Source: Firmicutes bacterium CAG:882 (GTDB taxonomy: Bacteria; Bacillota; Clostridia; Lachnospirales; Lachnospiraceae). From it: DNA of 64,000 bases. The stretch is taken from positions 8,373 through 72,372 of the forward strand of contig FR895403.1 in the NCBI GenBank assembly GCA_000435595.1. Direction: 5' to 3'. The translations under genes and the position numbers were made by a program. Below are positions 8,696 to 17,411 of the stretch, in pieces. Every line of letters begins with the position of its first letter. Position 1 is the stretch's first letter. The notes below the pieces were generated by a model. That model was given only the letters and a program-made list of their open reading frames with translations, had not been told where the DNA came from and made no database searches.

Positions 8696-9175
8696 TTGAC
8701 TAAATCAGAGATAAATGCTTATACAATGAGGGTGGCTCAGGCATCTAAGAGTGAGTTGATTGTCATAATGTATGAGATGGCAGTCAAATATATAGATGAC
8801 GGAACGGAGGCATTACAAGCCGGGAATGTGCAGGAGTTCCGGGTTAACATCAAGAGAGCCAAGGCTGTCGTAAATGAGCTTGCATCAGTTCTTGACCTGA
8901 GATTTTCCGTATCAAGCAATCTTCTTGCACTCTATACATATATGAATAATGTCATGGTTAAGTCAGACATCACTTTAAAGACTGACGACCTCATCAGGGT
9001 CAGGGCAATGCTTGAAAAGCTGCATACTGCATTTGGAAAGGTCAGTGAGCAGGACAACACGGAGCCTCTTATGAAAAATGTACAGCAGGTGTACAGCGGT
9101 CTTACATATTCAAGAAATTCACTCAATGAGAGCTATGCAAATGCATCGGATTTAAAAAGAGGATACAGAGTATAG
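8696..9175 (+). CDS. fliS: Flagellar export chaperone FliS
   Basis: The 159-aa helical protein matches FliS, which binds the flagellin C-terminus and keeps it unfolded for export. Family cues are INAYTMRVAQASKSELIVIM at the N-terminus, MYEMAVKYIDDGTEAL, and the LYTYMNNVMVKSD segment. It is slightly longer than the usual ~130 aa because of a C-terminal tail. The start is TTG at 8696, eight bases after GGAGG; no in-frame ATG fits the conserved N-terminus. It sits directly behind flagellin and is probably on the same transcript. Confidence 0.85.
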   Translation: MTKSEINAYTMRVAQASKSELIVIMYEMAVKYIDDGTEALQAGNVQEFRVNIKRAKAVVNELASVLDLRFSVSSNLLALYTYMNNVMVKSDITLKTDDLIRVRAMLEKLHTAFGKVSEQDNTEPLMKNVQQVYSGLTYSRNSLNESYANASDLKRGYRV

Positions 9176-9183
9176 TATTTTCG

Positions 9184-9307
9184 GGTTCCGGCTTCAAAAA
9201 ACTTATCATTCAGTCATGAACGGTTTTTTGAACGCAGTTCGCAAAGCGACTGCGTTCATGAGCAAGTAGCGAAAGCGGATTGCGAATGTCCACTTTACGC
9301 CGGAACC
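9184..9307. repeat. Nested palindromic intergenic element
   Basis: The 138-bp gap between convergent genes is bracketed by GGTTCCGGC (9184-9192) and GCCGGAACC (9299-9307). Inside lie GAACGCAGT/ACTGCGTTC (9230-9238 and 9249-9257) and the alternative pair CATGAACG/CGTTCATG (9215-9222, 9253-9260). It may act as a bidirectional terminator or be a REP-like palindromic repeat. No second copy was seen in the window. Confidence 0.5.
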
Positions 9308-9313
9308 TTTGTT

Positions 9314-9574
9314 TCAGATAAGTACATTGAGCGGAATGGCAACAGTAAGTCCGGACGCTTTGGCTTTTTCAAGGAGAAACTTATAGCGTATCTGGGCTGA
9401 GTTGACCTGATAAATACAGCTGTCTATGATATCCGGCTCCGTGGCATTCTCAAAGCAGGAGTATGCGGCATCGAGAGCATTCTTACTCTGTGCAAGCTCG
9501 TCTAAAAGATATTTTTCGTCATAGCTTAGAAGTCTTGCAGGAGGCTTATTTTTGTTTGTCTTGATAAATGACAC
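9314..9574 (-). CDS. YaaL-like small protein (DUF2508)
   Basis: The product is an 86-aa, all-helical, soluble protein. The pattern LLSYDEKYLLDELAQSKNAL, then SCFENATEPDIIDSCIYQ, then RYKFLLEKAKASG matches the small YaaL/DUF2508 family of Firmicutes. In Bacillus this gene sits between recR and bofA and its function is not established. Here it is an orphan between the flagellin unit and the Tad operon. The start is GTG at 9574, preceded by AAAGGAA on the minus strand. The product name rests on residue pattern only. Confidence 0.65.
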   Translation of the reverse strand: MSFIKTNKNKPPARLLSYDEKYLLDELAQSKNALDAAYSCFENATEPDIIDSCIYQVNSAQIRYKFLLEKAKASGLTVAIPLNVLI

Positions 9575-9707
9575 TGTCTTGATTCCTTTCCATATTTTTC
9601 TTGTTACAATTATATCCGTGCCGATTCGGCTTTATACCGTTTTTTGTTCTGTATTCGTCTTTTGAATAACTTTACACGGGCTATGTTTAAAATAATAAAA
9701 ATGTGTA

Positions 9708-9737
9708 TTGACAAAATACATGATGATGTAGTATAGT
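9708..9737 (+). promoter_or_regulatory. SigmaA promoter of the Tad pilus operon
   Basis: TTGACA (9708-9713), an 18-bp spacer and TATAGT (9732-9737) form a strong housekeeping promoter. It gives a leader of about 125 nt before tadZ. The leader contains a short GC hairpin (CCCGG 9816-9820 with CCGGG 9827-9831), the only other structure seen in the 9575-9869 gap. Confidence 0.7.
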
Positions 9738-9869
9738 CCAAGATACAAGAAATCGTAAATGATTCTTCTTTTTATAATTCTGACGTCGAATATTCTTCGA
9801 TGTATTTCCAATTTTCCCGGTGGGGGCCGGGGTACATTTTAATGAGTGTTTGTTTCCGGGAGGAAACAG

Positions 9870-10847
9870 ATGGGTAAAATATGTTGTATTTTAGATTCGG
9901 ATGAGAGCTTTGCCGTGCGTATATGTGCATGCTTTAACAAGAAGCATGTCCTGCCGTTTTCGGTTCAGGCTTTTTCCGATATGGATGCGTATATGAGCTG
10001 TGCACAGAATAATGAGGTGGAGCTTCTTATTGTGGATGAGAGTCTCTATGAGGAGGCAAGGCATGTGCCGGCGGGGCAGATAATACGCCTGTGTGAACAG
10101 CCGATGCTGATGGAGGGGGAAGCCGATGCATGTATTGTCAAGTTTCAGGCGAGCGACAGCATTATAAGAGACGTGCTTGGAGTATACACAGGCCGGCTTA
10201 TGCCTGCTGCGTGTGCCAAGACGGCAGATAAGGCTGAAATTGTCTGCATATATTCACCCAATGGCTATTGCGGTAAGACGACTCTTTCACTGGCACTTGC
10301 ACATATAAAGGGCAGGGAAAGAAAGGTTCTGTATATTAATCTTGAGGAATTTTCCGCGCTTGGGACGGCAGCGGGAAATCTGTCTGATGTTCTGTATTAT
10401 TACCATGTTAATTCTAAGATGTGCGGCGGAAAAATAATGTCACTTATAAGCACAGGTAATGGATTTGATTATATCCCGCCGGCAGCATGTGCAAAGGATA
10501 TACCGGATACTGATGCGGAGACCATAATCGGTCTTACGGAAGCAGTGATATTAAGCGGAGGTTATGAGATGGTCATTATTGATGTGGGCAGTCTTGTGAA
10601 GGAACCGTGGAAGCTGTTGGAATACTCGGATAAGATTCTTATACCGTCACCCGACTCGCCACACAGACAGCGGAGGGTAAAAGAATTTGAGAAGTTTATG
10701 TATACTTCGGGATACGGCGACACTATGGAGAAGGTATGTATGGTGGATATAGTCGGGGATGATTCGGTGTTCAGGGACGGCAGTATCAACTATGCCTGTC
10801 TTGCGGGAAGCGTGTATGCGAAGGCGGTGGGCAGTATTGATGTCTGA
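9870..10847 (+). CDS. tadZ: TadZ/CpaE-like pilus ATPase
   Basis: The product is 325 aa. An N-terminal receiver-like domain without an obvious phospho-acceptor set (about residues 1-115) is followed by a ParA/MinD-type ATPase domain. The deviant Walker A is YSPNGYCGKTTLSLAL, and a Walker B-like YEMVIIDVGSL follows. TadZ proteins place Tad secretion machines in the cell. The start at 9870 (MGKICCIL) is six bases after GGGAGGAAAC; the longer frame lacks a ribosome site. It is the first gene of the operon and overlaps the start of tadA by 8 nt. Confidence 0.85.
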   Translation: MGKICCILDSDESFAVRICACFNKKHVLPFSVQAFSDMDAYMSCAQNNEVELLIVDESLYEEARHVPAGQIIRLCEQPMLMEGEADACIVKFQASDSIIRDVLGVYTGRLMPAACAKTADKAEIVCIYSPNGYCGKTTLSLALAHIKGRERKVLYINLEEFSALGTAAGNLSDVLYYYHVNSKMCGGKIMSLISTGNGFDYIPPAACAKDIPDTDAETIIGLTEAVILSGGYEMVIIDVGSLVKEPWKLLEYSDKILIPSPDSPHRQRRVKEFEKFMYTSGYGDTMEKVCMVDIVGDDSVFRDGSINYACLAGSVYAKAVGSIDV

Positions 10848-12051
10848 CTTTGAGAACAGGATAAGACGGCAGATATATAACCGTGTGGATGCATTAGGAG
10901 GAATTGACGAGGAGGAACTGTGCGGGCTGTTGGACAGCGTGATGCTTGAGGATGAATATGCTGCTTTTCCGGTTAAAAAGAAGCTTGAGCTGAGGCGTGA
11001 TATTTTCAATACGGTAAAAAGACTCGATATTCTTCAGAACCTTATAGATGATGACAGTGTCACTGAGATTATGGTTAACGGTTACAGGGATATATTTTTT
11101 GAGAGAGACGGTAAAATTGAGAAGTACGACAAGGAATTTGAGTCAAGAGAGATGCTTCTTGATGTTGTTCAGAGGATTGCTGCGAGAAGCAACAAGATAG
11201 TGAATGAAGCACTTGCCATAGTTGATACACGCCTTGATGATGGTTCAAGAGTCAATATTGTGATGAATCCCATCGCCATAGAAGGACCCGCTGTAACCAT
11301 CAGAAAGTTTTATGACAACCCGTTGACTATGGAAAGGCTTATTGCACTTGGGGCGGTCACTCAGGAGGCGGCTCAGTTTCTTAAAGGGCTTGTGACGGCA
11401 CGATACAATATATTTATTTCGGGAGGTACGGGTTCAGGAAAGACAACATTCTTAAATGCATTGTCCAACTATATTCCCAAGAATGAGAGAATAATTACAA
11501 TTGAAGACTCCGCTGAGCTAAAGCTTATGGGAGTTGACAATTTGGTGAGGCTTGAGGCGAGAAATGCCAATATGGAAGGTAAGAACGAGGTAACAATAAG
11601 GGACATGATAAGGGCAAGCCTCAGAATGCGTCCGGACAGAATCATCGTCGGTGAGGTAAGAGGAGGGGAAGCATTGGATATGCTTCAGGCTATGGGAACA
11701 GGTCATGACGGTTCACTCTCGACGGGACATGCCAACGGTGCCGAGGAAATGATGTTAAGGCTTGAGACAATGGTTCTTATGGCGGTAGATATGCCGATTG
11801 ATGCTGTGAGAAATCAGATTGCCGCAGGGATAGACATAGTTGTACATCTGGGAAGAATGCGCGACGGAAGCAGAAAGGTAATCAAGATTGCCGAAATTAA
11901 AGGCAGGGATGCGAAGGGAAATATAAGGCTCAATACTCTCTATGAGTATGTTACGGAGGAGGTGGATGAAGATGGCAGGGTTATCGGGGAGCTTAAAAGA
12001 ACGAAGAATGAGTTCATACATAAGGACAAGCTTTTGGCAGCCGGAACATAA
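10840..12051 (+). CDS. tadA: TadA/CpaF secretion ATPase
   Basis: The 403-aa hexameric ATPase of the VirB11/GspE superfamily powers Flp pilus assembly at the inner membrane face. Walker A is SGGTGSGKTTFLN (K201). IITIEDSAELKL is the Asp box, RMRPDRIIVGEVRGGEA carries Walker B, and SLSTGHANGAEE holds the conserved His box. Length is usual for CpaF. ATG at 10840 overlaps the end of tadZ. The longer frame inside tadZ is a chance extension. Confidence 0.93.
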   Translation: MSDFENRIRRQIYNRVDALGGIDEEELCGLLDSVMLEDEYAAFPVKKKLELRRDIFNTVKRLDILQNLIDDDSVTEIMVNGYRDIFFERDGKIEKYDKEFESREMLLDVVQRIAARSNKIVNEALAIVDTRLDDGSRVNIVMNPIAIEGPAVTIRKFYDNPLTMERLIALGAVTQEAAQFLKGLVTARYNIFISGGTGSGKTTFLNALSNYIPKNERIITIEDSAELKLMGVDNLVRLEARNANMEGKNEVTIRDMIRASLRMRPDRIIVGEVRGGEALDMLQAMGTGHDGSLSTGHANGAEEMMLRLETMVLMAVDMPIDAVRNQIAAGIDIVVHLGRMRDGSRKVIKIAEIKGRDAKGNIRLNTLYEYVTEEVDEDGRVIGELKRTKNEFIHKDKLLAAGT

Positions 12052-12769
12052 CAAAAGGGCAGCAGGGTACTTATGCTATGTGCTTGAGGGATTAGGAGGA
12101 GCGGTGCTCATCGGAATAGTGTTTTACAATTCTCTGTGGGCAGCTCTGCCGCTCGGAGTGCTGATTCCGCCGTATGTGAAGCTCAGAAAGGACAGATATG
12201 ACAAGCGAAAGAAAAATGAACTTCTGATGCAGTTTCGTGAGGGACTGAATGCCGTTTCGGTTGCACTTAGAGCCGGATATTCAGTCGAGAATTCATTTTT
12301 GGCGGCAGCAAAGGAAATGAGGGTGATGTATGGACAAAATGCAGGGATATGCAGCCTTTTTGGAAGGATTGAGGCACAGCTGGCAGTTAACAAAAAGGTG
12401 GAAGATATTCTATCGGTATTTGCCGATGATTCAGGCATTCCGGATATCATAGCTTTCTCGGAGGTATTTTCGTACGCAAAGAGAAGTGGAGGAAATATGG
12501 TTGACATAATACAGGACACGGCAGCGACAATAGGGCAGAAAGCAGACACAGCCAGAGAGATCTCGGTTCTTATAAGTGAGAAACAGCTTGAACAGGCAGT
12601 GATGGATGTGGTACCGATGGGAATAATCATATATCTTCGGGTATCTGCCCCAGAGCTTATCGGAAGAATGTATGGCAATACGGTGGGAGTGGTGGTTATG
12701 ATGTTGTGTCTGGCTGTGTATATGGCGGCGGTTGTAATTTCACTTAAAATTTCAGATATAAGGGTGTGA
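12008..12769 (+). CDS. tadB: TadB-like type II secretion F-domain protein
   Basis: The product is about 253 aa. Two N-terminal membrane segments (VLEGLGGAVLIGIVFYNSLW, then a second) are followed by a cytosolic T2SSF four-helix domain (FREGLNAVSVALRAGYSVEN, SGGNMVDIIQDTA) and two C-terminal membrane segments. TadB forms the inner-membrane platform with TadC. The start is uncertain. ATG 12008 gives a 44-nt overlap with tadA, while ATG 11966 lies close behind GGAGGAGG and would add 14 residues. Translational coupling to tadA is likely either way. Confidence 0.85.
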   Translation: MSSYIRTSFWQPEHNKRAAGYLCYVLEGLGGAVLIGIVFYNSLWAALPLGVLIPPYVKLRKDRYDKRKKNELLMQFREGLNAVSVALRAGYSVENSFLAAAKEMRVMYGQNAGICSLFGRIEAQLAVNKKVEDILSVFADDSGIPDIIAFSEVFSYAKRSGGNMVDIIQDTAATIGQKADTAREISVLISEKQLEQAVMDVVPMGIIIYLRVSAPELIGRMYGNTVGVVVMMLCLAVYMAAVVISLKISDIRV

Positions 12770-12773
12770 GTAT

Positions 12774-13976
12774 ATGGACCGGAGAGAATTATATGGAAAA
12801 AACAAGGTCATTATTATGGCAGTTATAGCAGGAGCTGTCATTGCATGTGCGGTGGCTGTGTTTATCGGTATTGTTTCTGAAAAGTATGTATATATTACAG
12901 AGCTTGAACGTCCGGGTGCAGGAAGGGAGAGAGCATACAGTGTTGACGTCATGTATGACGGTTATGTGGAAGAATTGGATATACGAATACATGAACGTGC
13001 ACTTGGAGGTGCTGAGCTTGAAGAGCTGTACCGGGTGGCAGGAATGGAGTTAGAGAATGTTGCACGCGGAAACAATGAGAGCTTCGAGAGTGTAACGCAG
13101 CCGCTTGAGCTTACGGATAGGCTTGATAAGTATAATATGAGTATAAGGTGGTATATAGAAGATTGGAACATAATTGACTATACCGGGCAGATATATCAAG
13201 GCTCAAAGCTTCAGAAGACACACATAACGGCAGCAATGAAATACGAAGGAAGGACAATGCAGGCTGATGAAGGAAGAGAATATGTGTATGAGGTAAATGT
13301 ACTTCCGTATACGGAAGATCAGCTTAGAAGCATGGAGCTGGAGAATATGATTTCCGTGGCTGATGAGATGTATTCGGGGAGTGATGTGGTGCACCTTCCG
13401 GGTGAGTACAAAGGGAAAGAAGTTCTGTATAGGGTGCGTAAGGATAACAGCTATGCGGAGTTGTTATTGTTGATTCCGGTTATAGTGCTTCTGCTTACTG
13501 CAAAAAAGCGTTCGGATGAGAGAGACGGGAGAAAAAAGACGGAGGAGCTTCTGACAGAGGAGTATCCCGAGATAATATCTAAGCTTGCATTGCTGATCGG
13601 TGCAGGAATGACACCCTACAATGCCATAAGCCGCATAGCGGCTGACGGGAAGGGTGAGGCATACAAAAGACTTTCGGGTGTGGTAAAGCGGATACAGTCA
13701 GGAGCTTCAGAGCGTGAACAATATTTACGGTTCGGGACAATATTTGGGGTGTACTGCTACAGCAAGCTCGGTACATTGCTTGAACAAAATATTGTGAGAG
13801 GGAATGAACAGTTCAGAATGATGTTGAAAAATGAGTGTATTGAGGCTCTTGAGGAGCGTAAGGCGAGGGCAAGAAAAAAAGGTGAACAGGCGGGAACCAA
13901 AATGCTGTTTCCAATGCTGCTTATGCTTATGGTGGTTATGGTGGTCATCATGGTTCCGGCGTTTATGAGCTTTTGA
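12774..13976 (+). CDS. tadC: TadC-like platform protein with a large extracytoplasmic insert
   Basis: The product is 400 aa, whereas ordinary TadC is about 300 aa. One membrane helix (about 12-35) is followed by ~190 residues that should lie outside the membrane, a second helix (about 228-245), a T2SSF domain (LTEEYPEIISKLALLIGAG, MTPYNAI, FGTIFGVYCYSKLGTLLEQN) and a last helix (380-398). The tail GEQAGTKMLFPMLLMLMVVM is typical of TadC. The ectodomain resembles no family I recognise and has no Cys pair. ATG follows AGGGTG, 4 bp after tadB. Confidence 0.8.
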   Translation: MDRRELYGKNKVIIMAVIAGAVIACAVAVFIGIVSEKYVYITELERPGAGRERAYSVDVMYDGYVEELDIRIHERALGGAELEELYRVAGMELENVARGNNESFESVTQPLELTDRLDKYNMSIRWYIEDWNIIDYTGQIYQGSKLQKTHITAAMKYEGRTMQADEGREYVYEVNVLPYTEDQLRSMELENMISVADEMYSGSDVVHLPGEYKGKEVLYRVRKDNSYAELLLLIPVIVLLLTAKKRSDERDGRKKTEELLTEEYPEIISKLALLIGAGMTPYNAISRIAADGKGEAYKRLSGVVKRIQSGASEREQYLRFGTIFGVYCYSKLGTLLEQNIVRGNEQFRMMLKNECIEALEERKARARKKGEQAGTKMLFPMLLMLMVVMVVIMVPAFMSF

Positions 13977-13991
13977 AGGGAGGTGAGGAAG

Positions 13992-14186
13992 ATGGGAAGA
14001 TTATTGTCAGGCGCATGGCTGAAGATAAGAAAATTTGCGGGACAGAAACAGTCCGGCATGGGTGTTATTGAGATAATTTTAATTATAGTCGTTCTTATTG
14101 GTCTTGTAATTATTTTTAAATCTCAGATTACGGCTCTCGTAACAACGATCCTAGGCAATATCAGAAACAATGCGCTCAGTGTGTAA
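13992..14186 (+). CDS. flp: Flp-type prepilin
   Basis: The 64-aa prepilin is the expected major subunit of the Tad pilus. The prepilin site is QSG|MGVIE: cleavage after G22 leaves E27 at position +5, followed by a 20-residue hydrophobic helix (IILIIVVLIGLVIIF). The leader is basic. ATG at 13992 is eight bases after GGGAGG; a GTG at 13983 is in frame but less likely. It lies between tadC and the DUF5702 gene, and a strong hairpin follows immediately. Confidence 0.85.
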   Translation: MGRLLSGAWLKIRKFAGQKQSGMGVIEIILIIVVLIGLVIIFKSQITALVTTILGNIRNNALSV

Positions 14187-14192
14187 GGTGCT

Positions 14193-14224
14193 CCCCGGTG
14201 TGCCGCACAAGAGGCATATCGGGG
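14193..14224 (+). other. Post-pilin hairpin
   Basis: CCCCG (14193-14197) pairs with CGGGG (14220-14224), and TGCC (14201-14204) with GGCA (14213-14216). There is no T-run. The position right after the pilin stop fits an mRNA-stabilising or partial-attenuation structure that would raise pilin over the downstream genes. Confidence 0.5.
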
Positions 14225-14240
14225 GAAAGGGAGATAAAAG

Positions 14241-16361
14241 TTGAAGGAAATAAGATTAAGAGGAAGTGTGACGGTATTTGCCACAATGTCATTTATGATA
14301 ATTGCGTCTGTGATATGTGCAATGATTGAGTCTGCCCGTGTACAGGGAGCAAGAGTTATGGTAGCCATGGCAGCGGATATGGCACTAGACGGATTGTTTT
14401 CAGGATATGAGAGAGAACTGCTCGACAAGTATGGAATTCTTTTGTTTGACGGAGCGGGTGAAGGGAACGAACCGGATGGGGGGTACATAGCCGCGCAGCT
14501 TAAAGAAAAAATAGAGAGAAATCTTAATACCGATGGGGAGCTTATATTTACCAAAGGCAACGATTTTTATGGCATTGAGATAGATGATGTGAGCGTTGAC
14601 AATGTTATTGCCGCGCCGGATGCGTATGGGCTGGTGTGGAGAAGAGATGTCGTCGATTATGCCAAGCTTGAGTACGGCACGGAGCTTATCGAGGGCATAC
14701 TGGGAATTGAGGGACTTGAAAGAGAAAATGATGTTGTCATGACAGCGGCGGAGTACTTAGATGACTGCATGGATGAGGTGTCAGGCTTCTATGCCTCATA
14801 TCTTAAGCTGATAGAGCATGTGGACGGAATCAGAACCGAGAGCAACGGTGTTAATTTTAACAATCTCAGGACAAGAGCAGTCTATGTCAAAAAAATAGGT
14901 CCCGGTGGGGCAAACGAGGCATCACAGGAAGCTTTAAGTATCAACAATTATCAGATATATCAGAAGGTCTCAGATGACAGGATGAATGTATATGCAATGA
15001 GAGATGATTTTTTAACCGGTTTTCAGGCTGTGATGGACGGAAAAACGTATGAGGTAAAAAAAGTTAAGGAGTTAAGCTCAATGATACGGGACTTTTTTGG
15101 CAGCGTGAGGGATGAGCTTGAGATTTCAATGAGGCTGATTGATGACATCAGAGGCAGAAGGAGCCTGCTTGAGGAAGGAATAGCTGCGGCGGTAAATTAT
15201 CTGGATTCGGCATCGGAATTGAGTGTCGAGAGCCTTAATGGGCTTAATGAAGAGCTGCAGGAGGTCGTGAAGGAGCAGGAGCAGATTATAAAAAGACTGG
15301 GTGATGCGGATGCGATGTATGAGGTTCTTAAGCACAATTATGAGCTGATAAGTGCAGTTGAAGCCTCTTGTGCGGATATCGGACTGCTTGAGGAGTGGAA
15401 CAGTGATGGTGTTGAGCTTGCAGGCTGGTACGAAGGCTATAAGGATGCCTTCGATATGCTTGGGGGCTACAGGACGGACAGCATGGTTCTTGAGTATGAC
15501 GGGCTTGAGTGCAGGACAAGTGATGAATCTGTACTGGGCTGCATATATGATTACACAATGAACGGATTGCTGGGGCTGATTCTGCCAAAGGGTGCAAAGG
15601 TTTCGGAAAAGAAAATAGCCAATATGCAGCTTGCAGACCTGTACGGAAAGCGTGGAGACAGAAATGAATACATAGATGATAAGACGGCTGATCTTATGAA
15701 TGAAGCTTTGTTTAACATCTATTTGGGTGATTATTTTGAATGTTATACCAAAAACGACGGAAAGGGACTCCTTGATTATGAGCAGGAATTTATTCTGTGT
15801 GGAAACGATAGTGACAGGAAGAACATTGAAGGCGCGATTATAAGAACTGCAGGGCTTCGCTTCGGATGCAACATGACATATATACTTACTGATGCCGCAA
15901 AGAAGCAGGAGGCATATAATATAGCACTTGCGGCACTTGGATTTACCGGAATAATCGCACTTGTGAAAGCACTTGAGTATGTAATACTCACGGCATGGGC
16001 TATGGGCGAGACAGTGGTTGATATGAAGATACTTTTAAGAGGAGGAAAAATCCCCGTAATGAAGGATAAGGAGGATTGGCGTCTTGATATTCAAAGCCTG
16101 ATTCATGGCGTGCTTGATGCTGAGGAGAAGGAGAATGAAAGGGGGCTTGATTATTCGGGGTATCTGTCCTGTCTGATGATGCTTAAAGCTCCGCAGGAGA
16201 AGGCATTCCGCTCAATGGCTGTGGTTGAGATGCATATGATGTCTGCGGGGGTGGAGGATTTTAGGCTTAAAGGGTATGTATATGGTCTGGATATTACGGT
16301 GACATACCACATAGGCGGACGAAAGGAAACTTGCACGGAGCATTGCAGCTATACATATTAG
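14241..16361 (+). CDS. DUF5702-type Tad locus protein
   Basis: The product is 706 aa. It starts with a TadG/TadE-like N-terminus: a membrane helix at about residues 8-30 (SVTVFATMSFMIIASVICAM) followed by ESARVQGARVMVAMAADMAL, as in proteins that enter the Tad pathway through a pilin-like helix. A long helical and coiled-coil ectodomain follows, and a second hydrophobic region lies near residues 555-590 (ALAALGFTGIIALVKALEYV). Lachnospiraceae Tad loci carry such a protein, which I associate with DUF5702. Its role is unknown but it is probably a surface or minor pilus component. The start is TTG at 14241 behind AAGGGAG. Confidence 0.75.
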   Translation: MKEIRLRGSVTVFATMSFMIIASVICAMIESARVQGARVMVAMAADMALDGLFSGYERELLDKYGILLFDGAGEGNEPDGGYIAAQLKEKIERNLNTDGELIFTKGNDFYGIEIDDVSVDNVIAAPDAYGLVWRRDVVDYAKLEYGTELIEGILGIEGLERENDVVMTAAEYLDDCMDEVSGFYASYLKLIEHVDGIRTESNGVNFNNLRTRAVYVKKIGPGGANEASQEALSINNYQIYQKVSDDRMNVYAMRDDFLTGFQAVMDGKTYEVKKVKELSSMIRDFFGSVRDELEISMRLIDDIRGRRSLLEEGIAAAVNYLDSASELSVESLNGLNEELQEVVKEQEQIIKRLGDADAMYEVLKHNYELISAVEASCADIGLLEEWNSDGVELAGWYEGYKDAFDMLGGYRTDSMVLEYDGLECRTSDESVLGCIYDYTMNGLLGLILPKGAKVSEKKIANMQLADLYGKRGDRNEYIDDKTADLMNEALFNIYLGDYFECYTKNDGKGLLDYEQEFILCGNDSDRKNIEGAIIRTAGLRFGCNMTYILTDAAKKQEAYNIALAALGFTGIIALVKALEYVILTAWAMGETVVDMKILLRGGKIPVMKDKEDWRLDIQSLIHGVLDAEEKENERGLDYSGYLSCLMMLKAPQEKAFRSMAVVEMHMMSAGVEDFRLKGYVYGLDITVTYHIGGRKETCTEHCSYTY

Positions 16362-16397
16362 CGTATGCCGGAATATAGGGCGGGGAGGTGATATAAG

Positions 16398-17408
16398 ATG
16401 CTCTTTCCTAAAGGTTATAAGGAACTTGTTGAATGTAAACATAATATAGACGATACAAACACACATTATAAAAAAAATAAACAGAATTATAAAAGTAGAA
16501 ATGGTACCCCCAAGTATTGCCATTTGAGCTGCCGGAGGGGAAGGGCTTCTTATGTCACCTTAAGGGGCGGAATAACGGTTGAGGCATCAATTGTTCTTCC
16601 GATAGTCGTCTTTGCTATGGTTGTCCTTATACAGGTTATGGTATTTATGAACATGCAGCTAAAGATACAGACAGCATTGTATCACCAGGCAGTAAAGGCG
16701 GCAGGATATTCTTATCTTGCGGATTCGGTTGAAAATTGCCTGACGGAGGATATGGATACTGATGATTACGCCGCACTTATGAGTATCATGAGAAATGGTA
16801 TAACCGAGGCGGTGATAAAATATATGGTTGAAGGTGAGCTGGGAAGTGAATTTCTTGAAAAGCCGTGGATAAAGGGTGGTGGTGACGGGCTGAATATCAT
16901 ATTCCGTCCGGGAGACGGAGAGCGTGAGCTTGATGTTGTTTTGCAATACGAGTTAAGGACATGCTTTGATATTTTCGGAATTGGTAATATTCCAATGACG
17001 GCGCGGGCAGTACTGGGAAGATGGAGCGGGGTTACAAGAATTGCGGAAGATGAGGATGACCTGCAGGAGAGTGGAAAAGTGTATATAACCAAGTCGGGAA
17101 CAGTGTATCATCTCTACCGTGACTGTACATACCTGTCAATAAGCCTGACAAGAATAATGAGCGGTCAGTCAGGGGCATACAGGAATGCGTCAGGAGGAAA
17201 GTATTATCCGTGTTCCGTGTGCGTCAGGAACGAATATGGCGAAAGCGATTATGTGTATATATCAAAATATGGCGAATGTTATCATGCGGATAATAAGTGC
17301 CGCAACATATATCACAATGTCATTGAAATTGCCGTGAAGGATGTCGGCAGCAGGTCTTTGTGTTCAAAGTGCAGGGACAAAAAGGAAGCTTATGGAGGTG
17401 AGAAATAG
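16398..17408 (+). CDS. TadE-like pseudopilin with two Cys/His repeats
   Basis: The product is 336 aa. A basic 55-residue lead precedes the TadE helix RGGITVEASIVLPIVVFAMV; ordinary TadE proteins are about 150-200 aa. The C-terminal third holds two copies of one pattern. The first (about residues 228-275) is VYITKSGTVYHLYRDC followed by YYPCSVC. The second (about 285-325) is VYISKYGECYHADNKC followed by SLCSKC. Each has one His, one Cys and a CxxC, fitting a zinc or other metal site. ATG follows GGGAGGTGATATAAG. The TadV peptidase gene follows after 3 bp. Confidence 0.78.
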   Translation: MLFPKGYKELVECKHNIDDTNTHYKKNKQNYKSRNGTPKYCHLSCRRGRASYVTLRGGITVEASIVLPIVVFAMVVLIQVMVFMNMQLKIQTALYHQAVKAAGYSYLADSVENCLTEDMDTDDYAALMSIMRNGITEAVIKYMVEGELGSEFLEKPWIKGGGDGLNIIFRPGDGERELDVVLQYELRTCFDIFGIGNIPMTARAVLGRWSGVTRIAEDEDDLQESGKVYITKSGTVYHLYRDCTYLSISLTRIMSGQSGAYRNASGGKYYPCSVCVRNEYGESDYVYISKYGECYHADNKCRNIYHNVIEIAVKDVGSRSLCSKCRDKKEAYGGEK

Positions 17409-17411
17409 AAT

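Noticed and set aside
9736..9869. Cyclic-di-GMP or other riboswitch in the tadZ leader
   Set aside because: Only a short GC hairpin is visible. None of the conserved GEMM or other riboswitch core sequences were found.
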